Of a DNA stretch of 64,000 bases, positions 1-9,427 are shown in pieces. The DNA is from Prochlorococcus sp. AG-347-I19 (lineage in GTDB: Bacteria; Cyanobacteriota; Cyanobacteriia; PCC-6307; Cyanobiaceae). The stretch lies in NCBI GenBank assembly GCA_003279105.1, contig QCBO01000007.1:1-64000 (forward strand), in the 5' to 3' direction. Both the position numbers and the translations under genes were made by a program. Each line of letters starts with the position of its first letter. Within the stretch, counting starts at the first letter, position 1. The notes beneath the pieces are model-generated. The model was given only the letters and a program-made list of their open reading frames with translations, was not told where the DNA came from and did no database searches.

Positions 1-74
1 AAAACTATTTTGTATCTAAACACACTAAAAAATATTTTTACTGGCAAATTTAGGCTAAAAGGCAAAAATAATTA

Positions 75-103
75 TTGACTTTTAAAATATTCAAGCCATT
101 ATT
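75..103 (+). promoter_or_regulatory. possible promoter of the HNH gene
   Basis: A TTGACT hexamer at 75-80 is followed, 17 nt later, by ATTATT (98-103), about 20 nt before the ATG at 124. The -35 is good and the -10 is poor, so this is a weak inference. The rest of positions 1-123 is A/T-rich, and I see no gene in it. Confidence 0.3.
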
Positions 104-123
104 TATTTAACTAAATATTCTGA

Positions 124-525
124 ATGCATATAAATGATGCGGTGTTTTTAGAGGATTTATGTCCTAAGTTCAGATTAAGACAATGGCGAAAATCTATTCA
201 CAGGTTTACAGGAAAAAGTTGTATATATTGTGGAAAACCCTCTGAATCTATTGACCATGTAATACCACGATGCCAAGGAGGCTTAAGTACAACAGAAAAC
301 TGTGTACCTGCATGTCTTTCCTGTAATGGAGATAAATCAGATGAAAATGCTTTGTATTGGTATAGACGGCAAAAATTTTATGATCCTCGAAGAGCAATGG
401 CTATAAGAGCTTGGTTAGAGGGAGATTTAAGATTAGCTATCAGATTACTGCAATGGGCTAATCCTAATTTTAAAATAAAAAATATAAATTACGAAAAAAA
501 TGAATCAGAATATAAAGCAGCTTGA
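124..525 (+). CDS. small HNH endonuclease family protein
   Basis: A 133-aa protein with a stand-alone HNH (beta-beta-alpha metal) nuclease fold. Visible motifs in order are CIYC (zinc pair 1), DHVIPR (the first His of HNH), an Asn in TTENCVPAC, and CLSCNGDK (zinc pair 2 plus the final catalytic region). This is the McrA/HNH layout with two CxxC zinc knuckles. The C-terminal third (YWYRRQKFYDPRRAM onwards) is basic and helical and may contact DNA. No methyltransferase, toxin-antitoxin partner or phage gene lies next to it. Known relatives are chromosomal cyanobacterial HNH proteins of unknown substrate. The ATG at 124 is the first in frame after the A/T-rich leader. It converges on the next gene with no spacer. 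Confidence 0.85.
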   Translation: MHINDAVFLEDLCPKFRLRQWRKSIHRFTGKSCIYCGKPSESIDHVIPRCQGGLSTTENCVPACLSCNGDKSDENALYWYRRQKFYDPRRAMAIRAWLEGDLRLAIRLLQWANPNFKIKNINYEKNESEYKAA

Positions 526-759
526 CTACCAAACACTGCATATTTTTCTAGAGTTATAACTTTCACATAAATTTTCCAATTCTTTTGGGGATTCTGGGAA
601 TATTAAAATTGTCGAAAATGCAATAAGAAAGACAAATAAATTTTGGTAGAATTTAAAACTAACCAAACTTACTTCTTTCTCTACAAAACGGGGATAACTT
701 CTACTAAAACAAAAACTTTTTGATTTAAAATCGGGCTTAAGAGCTGTCTTCATCATCAA
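526..759 (-). CDS. small hypothetical membrane protein
   Basis: Up to 77 aa. The start is uncertain because two further Met codons follow the first one. A basic N-terminus leads into one hydrophobic stretch (FYQNLFVFLIAFSTILIF, about residues 37-54), then an acidic tail with two Cys ending in CSVW. That layout suits a single-pass membrane or secreted peptide. I recall a small conserved Prochlorococcus gene in this position that is sometimes labelled as a possible TFIID-like factor; nothing in the sequence supports that name. It is divergent from the SDR gene (29 nt apart) and convergent with the HNH gene (stop codons adjacent). Confidence 0.55.
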   Translation of the reverse strand: MMMKTALKPDFKSKSFCFSRSYPRFVEKEVSLVSFKFYQNLFVFLIAFSTILIFPESPKELENLCESYNSRKICSVW

Positions 760-788
760 TTAATACATATGTACTACTTTAACCTAGC

Positions 789-1667
789 ATGAAAAAACCT
801 GCAAGTTTACTCGGAGATAAAAATAAATTTTTAATCTTAGGATGCGGATTCAGCGGTAGTTTTTTTGCAAAAACTATTCAAAAATTTGGTTGCCCTGTTT
901 TAACAAGCTCAAGATCTACAAGTAAAGATCCAAATAGTTTTGTTTTCAACAGTGAAAACGGTACAGTTCCTGATGCAAAAATTTTTGATGGAGTCACCCA
1001 TATACTTAGTTGCATACCTCCTGACAAAAATGGTAATGATCCCGTATTAGAAAGCCTTCAAAGTAAACTACAAGATTTACCCCTTGAATGGATTGGATAT
1101 TTATCTACCACAGGAGTGTATGGAAACACAAAAGGTGGTTGGGTTTCTGAAATCGATCAGCCTAATCCTTTTCAAAAAAGAAGTCACATTAGATTAAATT
1201 GCGAAAAAAAATGGATTGAATCTGGTTTACCTGTACAAATTTTTAGATTACCTGGCATTTATGGACCTGGAAGATCTACTTTTGAAGCAATAAAAAATAA
1301 AAAAATTCGTGTTATTTCTAAAAAAAATCAAGTCTTTTCAAGAGTTCATGTTGCTGACATTACAAATGCAATTATCTATCTATTACAAAATAAAAATTCC
1401 TTAAAGTTTTATCAAATTATTAATATTGCCGATGATGAACCCTGTTCTCAAATTGAAGTTATGCGATATTGCTACGATTTAATTGGTTTAACAATGCCAA
1501 AGCCAATTTTATTTGAGGATGCAAAAGAGGAATTATCACCTATCGCTCAATCGTTTTGGATGGAAAATAGAAGAGTTTCGAATAAACTTTTATGCGAAAC
1601 ACTTGGATATAAACTAATTTATAAAAACTATAAAGTAGGCTTAAAAAATTGCTATTCAAATAGTTAA
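789..1667 (+). CDS. NAD(P)-dependent SDR / epimerase family protein
   Basis: 292 aa, an extended/atypical short-chain dehydrogenase. The N-terminal Rossmann loop reads LGCGFSGSFFA (about residues 18-28). The active-site segment STTGVYGNTKGGW contains the Y-x-x-x-K pair (YGNTK), and RLPGIYGPGRS matches the conserved 'R-x-x-x-x-YGPG' element of epimerase-like SDRs. The family resembles YeeZ-type NAD-dependent epimerase/dehydratases; the substrate cannot be told from sequence. The gene is followed 16 nt later by pdxA on the same strand, so the two are probably co-transcribed. Confidence 0.85.
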   Translation: MKKPASLLGDKNKFLILGCGFSGSFFAKTIQKFGCPVLTSSRSTSKDPNSFVFNSENGTVPDAKIFDGVTHILSCIPPDKNGNDPVLESLQSKLQDLPLEWIGYLSTTGVYGNTKGGWVSEIDQPNPFQKRSHIRLNCEKKWIESGLPVQIFRLPGIYGPGRSTFEAIKNKKIRVISKKNQVFSRVHVADITNAIIYLLQNKNSLKFYQIINIADDEPCSQIEVMRYCYDLIGLTMPKPILFEDAKEELSPIAQSFWMENRRVSNKLLCETLGYKLIYKNYKVGLKNCYSNS

Positions 1668-1683
1668 AAAATTCAAACTTTTT

Positions 1684-2718
1684 ATGAACTTTAAGAATAC
1701 TAATAAAGAATTGAAATTAGTAATTAGCGTGGGAGATGAGTCAGGTATTGGACCTGAAATAATCTTAAAAGCACTTTATTCTAATGAAATTCCTGACAAT
1801 ATTGACTTTACATTGGTAGGCTCTAAAAAAAATCTTTTAAATACATACAATCACCTCAAGGCTCTTGGTTTAGAAAAACTAGCTAATCCAAATTCTCTTA
1901 AAATTTATGATGTCGAAATTTCTTCATTAAATAATGACCCTAAATCAAGTTACGGTCATTCAAGTTTCTTTTACTTAACAAAAGCAATTGAAATTGTAAA
2001 ACAATATCGTAATTCAGCACTTGTAACTGGACCAATCTGCAAGAAATCATGGTCTCTAGCAGGTCATTACTTCTCTGGACAAACAGAAGTACTAGCAAAA
2101 TCATGTGGAATAAAAAACGTTGGAATGTTGTTTACAGCAAAATCACCAATTACAGGATGGAGATTTAATACTTTACTAGCCACAACCCACATACCTCTTT
2201 GTGAGGTTCCCAAGCGATTAAATACAGATTTAATACATTCTAAATTAGACCTTTTCAAAGATTTTTGTATTAGCTATATTGATAAACCTAAGTTAAAAGT
2301 AGCGGGATTAAACCCTCATGCTGGTGAGGAGGGAATTTTGGGTAGTGAAGAAAAAGATTGGCTCAATGATGCATTAATTGCATGGAATGAAAAGAATAGA
2401 GATATTAAATTATTAGGCCCTTTATCACCAGATAGTTGCTGGAACTCTTCCGTAAAAGCATGGAATGAAAAAGATGCTGATAAGCACGATGGCATTCTTG
2501 CTATGTATCATGATCAAGGTTTAATTCCAATGAAAGTAATAGCTCTTAATTACTCAGTCAATACCACAATCGGTTTACCTTTTATAAGAACATCTCCGGA
2601 TCATGGAACGGGATTTGATATTGCTGGCAAAGGAATTGCTCAATCTCAAAGCATGATTGAAGCTATAAAAGCTGCTGTAGAAATGACTAAAAATTCAAGA
2701 TTGCTTAACACGCATTAA
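1684..2718 (+). CDS. pdxA: 4-hydroxythreonine-4-phosphate dehydrogenase
   Basis: 344 aa, the expected length for PdxA, which oxidises 4-phosphohydroxy-L-threonine for pyridoxal 5'-phosphate synthesis. Recognisable blocks are GDESGIGPEI near the N-terminus, GLNPHAGEEG (metal-binding His region), YHDQGLIPMKV, and GLPFIRTSPDHGTGFDIAGKG near the C-terminus. The last block carries the third metal-binding His. It follows the SDR gene by 16 nt. Its 3' end overlaps the 3' end of accB on the other strand by 24 nt, so the final residues are encoded antisense to accB codons. Confidence 0.95.
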   Translation: MNFKNTNKELKLVISVGDESGIGPEIILKALYSNEIPDNIDFTLVGSKKNLLNTYNHLKALGLEKLANPNSLKIYDVEISSLNNDPKSSYGHSSFFYLTKAIEIVKQYRNSALVTGPICKKSWSLAGHYFSGQTEVLAKSCGIKNVGMLFTAKSPITGWRFNTLLATTHIPLCEVPKRLNTDLIHSKLDLFKDFCISYIDKPKLKVAGLNPHAGEEGILGSEEKDWLNDALIAWNEKNRDIKLLGPLSPDSCWNSSVKAWNEKDADKHDGILAMYHDQGLIPMKVIALNYSVNTTIGLPFIRTSPDHGTGFDIAGKGIAQSQSMIEAIKAAVEMTKNSRLLNTH

Positions 2719-3201
2719 AACTTGACCAAATTCAACTGGTGTCCCATTTTCAACGAGAATCTCTACTATTTCAGCGTTAAATTCAGATTCAATTTCATTC
2801 ATTAACTTCATTGCTTCCAAAATACAAATAGTTTGACCAACCTTAACGTTATTCCCTACTTCGACGAATGGCTCCTCACCAGGCGCTGCAGCCCTATAAA
2901 ATGTCCCCACCATAGGAGAAGTAATTTCAGTTAGATCAGAACGTCCTGGGGGTGCCACCTGAGGTGCTTCAGGCTGATTAACAACCGGGATATTATCATT
3001 GATAGTTTTTTGATTAGCAATTGTTTGCTTATCAAATGAAGTATTGGAAACTAAATTATTTATAACTTGGTTCTGATCAAATAAATTCCTTTTTATTTCA
3101 AGTTTAAAATCTTCTCCCTCTAGCGAGAACTCTTGTATATCACTTGTAGAGATTTTCTCTATTAAGCGATTTAAGTCTTCATGATCTAATTTCATAGCCA
3201 T
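2695..3201 (-). CDS. accB: biotin carboxyl carrier protein of acetyl-CoA carboxylase
   Basis: 168 aa. It carries the biotin that is carboxylated and handed to the carboxyltransferase in the first step of fatty-acid synthesis. The C-terminal biotinyl domain (about 93-168) has EAMKLMNEIE with the acceptor Lys at about residue 132. The N-terminal part is a dimerisation/docking segment (HEDLNRLIEKISTSDIQEF), joined by a flexible Q/N/P-rich linker. The ATG overlaps the efp stop by one base (TAATG), so translation is probably coupled. A second in-frame Met two codons later is a possible alternative start. Confidence 0.95.
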   Translation of the reverse strand: MAMKLDHEDLNRLIEKISTSDIQEFSLEGEDFKLEIKRNLFDQNQVINNLVSNTSFDKQTIANQKTINDNIPVVNQPEAPQVAPPGRSDLTEITSPMVGTFYRAAAPGEEPFVEVGNNVKVGQTICILEAMKLMNEIESEFNAEIVEILVENGTPVEFGQVLMRVKQS

Positions 3202-3761
3202 TAATTTTCACGTCCAAGATAACTGTCATTACGAGTATCAACTTTAATCATTTCTCCAACAGAAATAAATAAAGGAACCATAACTTGAGCACCTGTTTCT
3301 AGAATAGCTGGTTTAGTGCCCCCACTAGCAGTATCACCCTTAACTCCAGGATCTGTATCAGTAACTTTCAAGGTAATTGATATTGGGAGTTCCACTTCTA
3401 AAACTTTACCATTATGGAAAATTACATTAACCTCCATTCCCTCTTTCAAATACTTTGCACCTTTACCGATTTGTTCAGAGGTTAGCCTTGTCTCTTCAAA
3501 ACTAGTCATATCCATAAAAACATAATCACCAGACTCCACATAAGTATGCTGCAGGTTAGACTTCTCAAGGATAGCCTGCTGTACTGATTCTCCGGCTCGA
3601 AAAGTTTTTTCAACCACGTTGCCGCTTTGAACTGATTTTAATTTCGTTCGCACAAAAGCAGAACCCTTGCCAGGCTTGACATGTAGAAATTCTACAACAC
3701 GCCAAACTTGTCCATCCAATTCGATGGTAGTACCTGTGCGAAAATCGTTACTGGAAATCAT
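3201..3761 (-). CDS. efp: translation elongation factor P
   Basis: 186 aa from the ATG at 3761. The reading frame stays open 12 codons further upstream, but the conserved start [10 protein letters not shown] and the normal EF-P length favour 3761. EF-P relieves ribosome stalling at polyproline. The domain I loop [12 protein letters not shown] places Lys at about residue 32, where E. coli has its modified lysine. No modification enzyme gene lies nearby, and whether this Lys is modified is unknown. Domains II and III follow ([23 protein letters not shown]). It forms an operon with accB and is divergent from the cyclophilin gene across 43 nt. Confidence 0.95.
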   Translation of the reverse strand: MISSNDFRTGTTIELDGQVWRVVEFLHVKPGKGSAFVRTKLKSVQSGNVVEKTFRAGESVQQAILEKSNLQHTYVESGDYVFMDMTSFEETRLTSEQIGKGAKYLKEGMEVNVIFHNGKVLEVELPISITLKVTDTDPGVKGDTASGGTKPAILETGAQVMVPLFISVGEMIKVDTRNDSYLGREN

Positions 3762-3804
3762 TCCTGTATTACATCCCCAAGGATCATAAACCTGCAAGAG
3801 TGCT

Positions 3805-4896
3805 ATGCAAAAATTCTTTTCAAATCAGAACAAACTTTTCTTAATTCTATCGCTTGTTATTTTACAGGTTTTTCTCTTAAAACCGATTCAAGTACTAGCT
3901 GATTTACCTACTGGAAATGCAGTAAAAGATCCTAGTGCAATCCTCAGAAACGCGCTCCCTATCAAGCAAGTTGAGTTGCAAGAACTTCAACACAAATTGG
4001 AAGAAACTAGTGACCTTGTAAGAGGAGGAAGATGGCCCGCTCTTGCGAAAACTGTTACAAAATGTCAATCTTTACTAAAAAAATACCAGAGTAAAATTAT
4101 TCAAGAATTGCCAAACGATAAAAAGAAAATTGCTGAAAAAACATTTTTAGAGCTCAAAGAAAATCTTGAAAGTCTTCAAGATTACTCTAAATCTAAGGAT
4201 AAATACTCGTTTATATCGACCCGAAGAGATGCTTTAGATAAAATAGGTGGGTTAGAAGAATATTTTCTACCAAATGAATTTCCATACTCTATCCCCCAGG
4301 AATTTGATAATTTACCAAGATTACTGGGCAGGGCAAAAGTCAATATAAAAACCTCCAAAGGAGATATGCAAGCTATTGTGGATGGATTTAACGCTCCACT
4401 TACAGCGGGAGCATTTATAGATTTATCTTCAAAAAACTTCTACAAAGATTTACCCATCAACAGAGCAGAAGAATTTTTTGTACTCCAAACAGGTGATCCA
4501 AATGGCGAAGATATTGGTTACATAGATCCTGAAACAAATGAAGAACGTCACGTTCCCTTAGAAATTAGAATTCCTGATGAAAAAGATACTTTTTATAATC
4601 AAACATTTGAAGATTTAGGTTTTTATACAGAGACGCCAACATTACCTTTCGCAACACTTGGAACTTTAGGATGGTCCCATTCAAATACCGCAGTAGATGA
4701 TGGCTCATCGCAATTTTTCTTTTTTTTATATGAAGCAGAATTAAATCCGGCAGGTCGTAACTTAATTGATGGGAGGAATGCTGCCTTTGGTTACGTTGTA
4801 GATGGATTTGATGTATTAGAAGAGCTTACTAAAGATGACATAATAATTTCGATTGATGTTTTAGAAGGGATTGAAAACCTCAAATTAAATGCATAA
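3805..4896 (+). CDS. CYP38/TLP40-like lumenal cyclophilin
   Basis: 363 aa. An N-terminal signal peptide ([23 protein letters not shown]) suggests export to the thylakoid lumen or periplasm. Next comes a helical domain (about 35-165) starting [12 protein letters not shown], which matches plant CYP38/TLP40. The cyclophilin domain (about 180-360) has [14 protein letters not shown], giving the equivalents of human CypA R55, F60 and Q63 (R220, F225, Q228), and SSQFFFFL. The Trp121 equivalent falls in [18 protein letters not shown] and is not Trp, as in CYP38 proteins that act as photosystem II assembly chaperones with little isomerase activity (family knowledge). Its stop overlaps the thiL start by 8 nt. 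Confidence 0.9.
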   Translation: MQKFFSNQNKLFLILSLVILQVFLLKPIQVLADLPTGNAVKDPSAILRNALPIKQVELQELQHKLEETSDLVRGGRWPALAKTVTKCQSLLKKYQSKIIQELPNDKKKIAEKTFLELKENLESLQDYSKSKDKYSFISTRRDALDKIGGLEEYFLPNEFPYSIPQEFDNLPRLLGRAKVNIKTSKGDMQAIVDGFNAPLTAGAFIDLSSKNFYKDLPINRAEEFFVLQTGDPNGEDIGYIDPETNEERHVPLEIRIPDEKDTFYNQTFEDLGFYTETPTLPFATLGTLGWSHSNTAVDDGSSQFFFFLYEAELNPAGRNLIDGRNAAFGYVVDGFDVLEELTKDDIIISIDVLEGIENLKLNA

Positions 4897-5875
4897 AGAA
4901 AAATTAGAAGATATAGGGGAGAAAGAATTAATAAATAGGCTAGGAAAATTTATGCCTAAAAACCAAATTTCAGATGATTGCGCTTTAATCAAAACTAAAA
5001 ATGAGAATTTACTTATTAATACTGATTCTTTGGTAGAAAATGTTCATTTCAATGACATTACTATTTGTCCTGGGGACCTTGGATGGAAAGCAGTTGTTAG
5101 CAACATCTCTGACTTATTATCAAGTGGAAGCAAGCAAACTATCGGTATTACAATAAGCCTAGTTCTACCTGCTAAAACTGAGTGGATTTGGGTTGAAGAA
5201 TTATACAAAGGAATAAACAAAGCATTAAAAGAATATGGCGGGATGATTCTTGGGGGAGATTGCTCAAAAGGAAATGAAAAAATCATTTCAATTACGGCTT
5301 TTGGAATTCAAGGTGAACTTGAATTACGAAGAAACGCATGTAAACCAGGAGATATAATCCTGACTACAGGCATTCATGGTCTTAGCAAACTGGGATTTTC
5401 GATACAGAATCAAATTAATTTTGATGATGAATTTTCACTTAATAAAAGATTAATTATTAAGTCCATAGAACATTTTTGTCGCCCTAAAGTTAACCCAAAT
5501 TTTCTAAATAATCTCCTCAAAACTCGCTCCAATAATAAAATAAGGAGAGTAGGATGCACTGATAGCAGTGATGGTCTATTTCAGGCCTTACAAGATTTAA
5601 CAATAGCTAGCAACTGTAAAGCGATAATAAATTATGAAAAAATACCTAAAGATAAAGATTGGCCTAAAGGAGATAAATGGGACGAATATTATTTTTTTGG
5701 AGGCGAAGACTATGAATTAGTTTTCTCATTGCCAAAAAATTGGGCAAGGAATTTATCTCAACTTGATGAAGATATTTGTGAAATTGGTTTTTTTGCTGAT
5801 GGCAAACCATCAATAGAATTTAAAGATAAGAAAAAAAATAAATTATTCAATAACAAACCTTTCAAACATTTTTAA
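4889..5875 (+). CDS. thiL: thiamine-monophosphate kinase
   Basis: 328 aa. It phosphorylates thiamine monophosphate to the cofactor thiamine diphosphate. ThiL/PurM-fold motifs are DDCALI near residue 30, NTDSLVENVHF, GWKAVVSNISDL, GGDCSKG, GCTDSSDGL and GGEDYELVFSLP, which covers the Mg-ATP and substrate-binding aspartates. The start overlaps the cyclophilin stop by 8 nt in another frame, suggesting coupled translation. The stop TAA directly abuts the stop of gap2 on the other strand with no spacer. Confidence 0.95.
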   Translation: MHKEKLEDIGEKELINRLGKFMPKNQISDDCALIKTKNENLLINTDSLVENVHFNDITICPGDLGWKAVVSNISDLLSSGSKQTIGITISLVLPAKTEWIWVEELYKGINKALKEYGGMILGGDCSKGNEKIISITAFGIQGELELRRNACKPGDIILTTGIHGLSKLGFSIQNQINFDDEFSLNKRLIIKSIEHFCRPKVNPNFLNNLLKTRSNNKIRRVGCTDSSDGLFQALQDLTIASNCKAIINYEKIPKDKDWPKGDKWDEYYFFGGEDYELVFSLPKNWARNLSQLDEDICEIGFFADGKPSIEFKDKKKNKLFNNKPFKHF

Positions 5876-6898
5876 TTATTCCCAATTTTTAGCAACAATC
5901 TCTGCTAAATCTACAACTCTCTGACTATAACCCCACTCATTGTCGTACCATGCAAGAACCTTTACAAGGTTATCTCCGATGCACATAGTAAGATCACTAT
6001 CTACAATTGATGATTCATTGGTACCTGCATAATCGCTTGACACTAATGGTTCATCTCCATACTTAATAATGCCTTTCATTGAGCTTAGAGATGCTTCCTT
6101 GAGAGCATTATTGACTTCTTCAGCTGTGACAGATTTAGAAGATTCAAAAACAAAATCTACTGCTGAAACGTTAGGAGTTGGAACTCTCATTGCAATTCCT
6201 GTTAATTTGCCTTTCATTTCTGGGTATACCAAAGCTACTGCTTTTGCAGCTCCTGTAGAAGTAGGAACAATGTTTGTAGCAGCAGCTCTAGCCCTTCTTA
6301 AATCTCTATGACTATTATCTAAAATTCTTTGATCACCAGTATAACTATGAATTGTAGTCATCAAACCTTTGTTAATCCCAAAAGTTTGGTCTAAAACTTT
6401 AACTACTGGAGCTAAACAGTTTGTTGTACAACTAGCATTACTTAAAATATCATAATCTTTATGTTTATATGTATCAGCATTAACCCCAACTACAAAAGTG
6501 CCAACGCCATCACCTTTACCAGGAGCAGTTAAGATGACTTTTTTTGCTCCTACTTCTAAATGCTTACTTGCGCCTACGTCTGTATTAAATACTCCAGTAG
6601 ATTCAATAACCAAATCTACACCCCAATCTTTCCAAGGGAGATTCATTGGATTTCTATCAGAGAAACATTTAATTGTCTTGTTATTAATTACAAAAGTATC
6701 ATCAGTATATTGAATATCAACACCATCAAGTTGACCAAGGACTGAGTCATACTTTAATAGATGAGCATTAGTCTTAGGATCTGAGGTAACATTAATTCCA
6801 ACTACTTCAATATTGGTGTAAGCTCCTCTACTAAGCCAACAACGCATAAAGTTTCGACCAATTCTGCCAAAGCCGTTAATTGCAACACGCAAAGTCAT
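5876..6898 (-). CDS. gap2: glyceraldehyde-3-phosphate dehydrogenase (Calvin-cycle GAP2 type)
   Basis: 340 aa. Motifs are [12 protein letters not shown] (dinucleotide loop), SNASCTTNC with catalytic Cys157, HSYTGDQR with the catalytic His, [20 protein letters not shown] (the phosphate-site region typical of photosynthetic GAPDH) and WYDNEWGYS. After the second beta strand it reads GINVTSD rather than the NAD-specific Asp context (ND), which fits the NAD(P)-using GAP2 that runs in the reductive direction in cyanobacteria. It lacks the CP12-like C-terminal extension of plant GapB. It is transcribed leftwards from the 193-bp divergent region shared with murC. Confidence 0.95.
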   Translation of the reverse strand: MTLRVAINGFGRIGRNFMRCWLSRGAYTNIEVVGINVTSDPKTNAHLLKYDSVLGQLDGVDIQYTDDTFVINNKTIKCFSDRNPMNLPWKDWGVDLVIESTGVFNTDVGASKHLEVGAKKVILTAPGKGDGVGTFVVGVNADTYKHKDYDILSNASCTTNCLAPVVKVLDQTFGINKGLMTTIHSYTGDQRILDNSHRDLRRARAAATNIVPTSTGAAKAVALVYPEMKGKLTGIAMRVPTPNVSAVDFVFESSKSVTAEEVNNALKEASLSSMKGIIKYGDEPLVSSDYAGTNESSIVDSDLTMCIGDNLVKVLAWYDNEWGYSQRVVDLAEIVAKNWE

Positions 6899-6934
6899 AA
6901 CTAATAATTTCTAAATGATTAACCTAAGTTGCTG

Positions 6935-6963
6935 ATCATACTGAATTTTGTGCAATAACGTAA
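6935..6963 (-). promoter_or_regulatory. candidate gap2 promoter
   Basis: Reading leftwards, TTACGT (complement of 6958-6963) and TATGAT (complement of 6935-6940) are separated by 17 nt. The -10 lies about 36 nt before the gap2 ATG. The hexamers are a partial -35 match and a good -10 match to the sigma-70 consensus. Confidence 0.4.
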
Positions 6964-7013
6964 GTTTTTTTTAATTTATTAAGCAAATAAGTCTAGTTTT
7001 GTATTAATTCAAG

Positions 7014-7033
7014 AAAAAAAAACATTTTTTTTT
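7014..7033. repeat. A9-CA-T9 inverted repeat in the gap2/murC divergent region
   Basis: Nine A, then CA, then nine T form a perfect two-armed palindrome between the divergent gap2 and murC genes. It could be an intrinsically bent upstream element or a factor-independent terminator-like hairpin. With only A-T pairs, stable RNA folding is doubtful. Confidence 0.4.
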
Positions 7034-7091
7034 AAGAAAAAATAGCAAAATTATACCTAGAAGTTATTTTGATTTAAGTCAAAGATAAACA

Positions 7092-8513
7092 TTGGATAAA
7101 AAATTACTGTTGAAAAGTCATTTTCATTTTATTGGGATTGGAGGTATTGGGATGTCAGCATTAGCAATTGGTTTACTTAAAAAAGGTTGTTCAGTTTCAG
7201 GATCTGATTTAGTTCAAAACGATGAAACTAAAAAATTGGAGAAATTAGGTGCAGTAATTTTTTATTCTCAAATTCGACAAAATATAGAATTTGTCATTTC
7301 AAAATTTACCAACAAATTGATTAATTTTGTTGTAAGCTCCGCTATCAAGCCAGAAAATGAAGAGTTTTCATACTGCAGAGAAAAAAATTTACCAACAAAA
7401 CATCGTTCAGAGATACTTGCAATGCTAATGCGCACTTATACTGCATTGGCGGTAGCCGGCAGCCACGGAAAAACATCAACCAGTACATTCCTCTCTACAA
7501 TACTTGAGTTATGTACACGTAATTCTTCTTCAATAACTGGAGGAATAATTCCTATTTACAACTCTAATTGTCATTTAGAGAATACAAAATATTTAGTAGC
7601 TGAAGTTGATGAATCTGATGGGACAATTAACAAATATGAATCTGATATCGGAATAATCAATAATATTGATTTTGATCATTGCGATCACTTTTCTGATTTA
7701 AATGAAGTCATATCTTCTTTTAAAAGTTTCGCTAAAAACTCTAAAAAATTACTACTTAATTTTGATTGTGAAACCTCAAGAAATAATTTTTATTCTAACT
7801 ATAAGTGGTCAAACACCACTGCTAAAAACGTAGCTTATGCAATAATTCCAACTGAAATTAATTCAAAGTATACAATTGGAAGATATTATGAAAATGGAAA
7901 TTTTATTAGTAGTTTAAATATTCCAATTCCAGGATTACACAATCTATCTAATATCACTGCTGCAATAGCAGCTTCAAGAATGATAGGAGTAAATTTTGTA
8001 GAAATTAAAAAAAATTTAAAATATCTGAAACTCCCAAACAAAAGATTTGAATTCAGAGGCCAAATAGATGAAAGAAGTTTATATGATGATTACGCACATC
8101 ACCCAAAAGAAATAAAAGAGACGATTAAATTAGGAAGATTATTGATACAGCAAATAAATAATAATGAATTTGAGAAAAGTAGATTAATTGCTATATTTCA
8201 ACCCCATAGATACTCTCGAGTAAAGCAATTTTCTAAAGAATTCGCTGAAGAATTATCAAAAGCAGATGTTATTTATGTAACCTGTATTTATGGAGCAGGA
8301 GAAGCAAACGAAGATCAAATTACTTCGAAAATTATCACTGACCTGATTTATAAAAAAAATAAAAATGTTAGTTATATAAATAATTATTATGAAGTTACAA
8401 AGAATTTTTTCGAATTAACTCAGAAAGGGGATTTAATTTTGAATATGGGAGCTGGTGATTGTCATAAATTCTGGTCAATTTTAAATGAAAAAACAATAAA
8501 AATAGATAACTAA
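7092..8513 (+). CDS. murC: UDP-N-acetylmuramate--L-alanine ligase
   Basis: 473 aa. It adds the first amino acid of the peptidoglycan stem peptide in the cytoplasm. The N-terminus has the Rossmann-type FIGIGGIGMSALA, the ATP loop is AVAGSHGKTSTST (about residues 117-129), and the central domain has EVDESDGT and DFDHCDHF. The third domain has NKRFEFRG and DDYAHHPKE, both diagnostic for MurC. The start must be TTG at 7092: an in-frame TAA lies at 7086-7088 and the first functional motif begins about 12 codons later. murB follows after 3 nt. Confidence 0.95.
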   Translation: MDKKLLLKSHFHFIGIGGIGMSALAIGLLKKGCSVSGSDLVQNDETKKLEKLGAVIFYSQIRQNIEFVISKFTNKLINFVVSSAIKPENEEFSYCREKNLPTKHRSEILAMLMRTYTALAVAGSHGKTSTSTFLSTILELCTRNSSSITGGIIPIYNSNCHLENTKYLVAEVDESDGTINKYESDIGIINNIDFDHCDHFSDLNEVISSFKSFAKNSKKLLLNFDCETSRNNFYSNYKWSNTTAKNVAYAIIPTEINSKYTIGRYYENGNFISSLNIPIPGLHNLSNITAAIAASRMIGVNFVEIKKNLKYLKLPNKRFEFRGQIDERSLYDDYAHHPKEIKETIKLGRLLIQQINNNEFEKSRLIAIFQPHRYSRVKQFSKEFAEELSKADVIYVTCIYGAGEANEDQITSKIITDLIYKKNKNVSYINNYYEVTKNFFELTQKGDLILNMGAGDCHKFWSILNEKTIKIDN

Positions 8514-8516
8514 TTT

Positions 8517-9410
8517 ATGAATAAAAAAAATTTTTCTGAAAACTGTAATTTAAGTAGTTATACAACTATAAAAGTGGGAGGAGTAGCTGAATATTTTGCT
8601 GAGCCAAGAAGTATTGAAGAATTTTCATATCTAATAAAATGGGCTACTTTAAACAATCACAGATGTCAAATAATTGGGGCAGGTTCAAATCTTTTGATAA
8701 ATAATATCTTCATAAAAGGCTTAGTTGTTTGTACAAAAAAATTGAAATCACTAAGGATAGAGCCATATTCAGGGATTGTTGAAGCGGAAGCAGGTGTAAT
8801 GCTCCCAACATTATCCAATTCTCTTGCAAAAAATGGATTACAAGGAGGGGAATGGGCTGTCGGAATTCCAGGAACATTAGGAGGAGCAATTTACATGAAT
8901 GCTGGCACAGGTAATTTATCGCTCGCAAAAAATCTTATTTCCGTAAAAGTTATAAATAATAAAACTTATGAAAAAATTGAAATTAAAAAAAAAGATATCA
9001 ATTTTGAATATAGATTTAGCTCTTTTCAAAGAAACGATTTAACAATTATTAGTGCAAGATTACATTTTGAACCTAATGGAAATCTAGAACATTTAATTCA
9101 AACAACCAAAAATAACCTTAAATTAAAAACAGAAAGACAACCATATCATCAGCCAAGTTTTGGTAGCGTTTTTAAAAATCCTGAAAATAATTATGCAGCA
9201 AAATTAATTGATGATATGGGTTTAAAGGGATTTAAAATTGGCGGTGCTGAAATTTCTACAATGCATTCAAATTTTATAGTTAACACTTCTTCAGCAAGTT
9301 CAAAAGATATTTATGAATTAATAACAGTAATTCAACAAAAAGTACTACAAAAAAAAGGGATTTACTTGCAACCGGAAGTAAGAATGATTGGTTTTGACTA
9401 TCCTAACTAA
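8517..9410 (+). CDS. murB: UDP-N-acetylenolpyruvoylglucosamine reductase
   Basis: 297 aa, a FAD enzyme that reduces UDP-GlcNAc-enolpyruvate to UDP-MurNAc. Visible features are the FAD-binding start [13 protein letters not shown] and GAGSNLLI, the core [30 protein letters not shown], the active-site serine segment [11 protein letters not shown], and [18 protein letters not shown]. The lack of the extra C-terminal insert marks the shorter type II MurB. It sits 3 nt after murC and 17 nt before ebfC, a likely operon. Confidence 0.95.
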   Translation: MNKKNFSENCNLSSYTTIKVGGVAEYFAEPRSIEEFSYLIKWATLNNHRCQIIGAGSNLLINNIFIKGLVVCTKKLKSLRIEPYSGIVEAEAGVMLPTLSNSLAKNGLQGGEWAVGIPGTLGGAIYMNAGTGNLSLAKNLISVKVINNKTYEKIEIKKKDINFEYRFSSFQRNDLTIISARLHFEPNGNLEHLIQTTKNNLKLKTERQPYHQPSFGSVFKNPENNYAAKLIDDMGLKGFKIGGAEISTMHSNFIVNTSSASSKDIYELITVIQQKVLQKKGIYLQPEVRMIGFDYPN

Positions 9411-9427
9411 AGAAACTTTTTTACAAA

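Noticed and set aside
2067-2258. 63-codon minus-strand frame inside pdxA
   Set aside because: Antisense to conserved PdxA sequence with no independent support.
3762-3797. N-terminal extension of EF-P
   Set aside because: EF-P normally begins at [10 protein letters not shown]; the ATG at 3761 gives the standard length.
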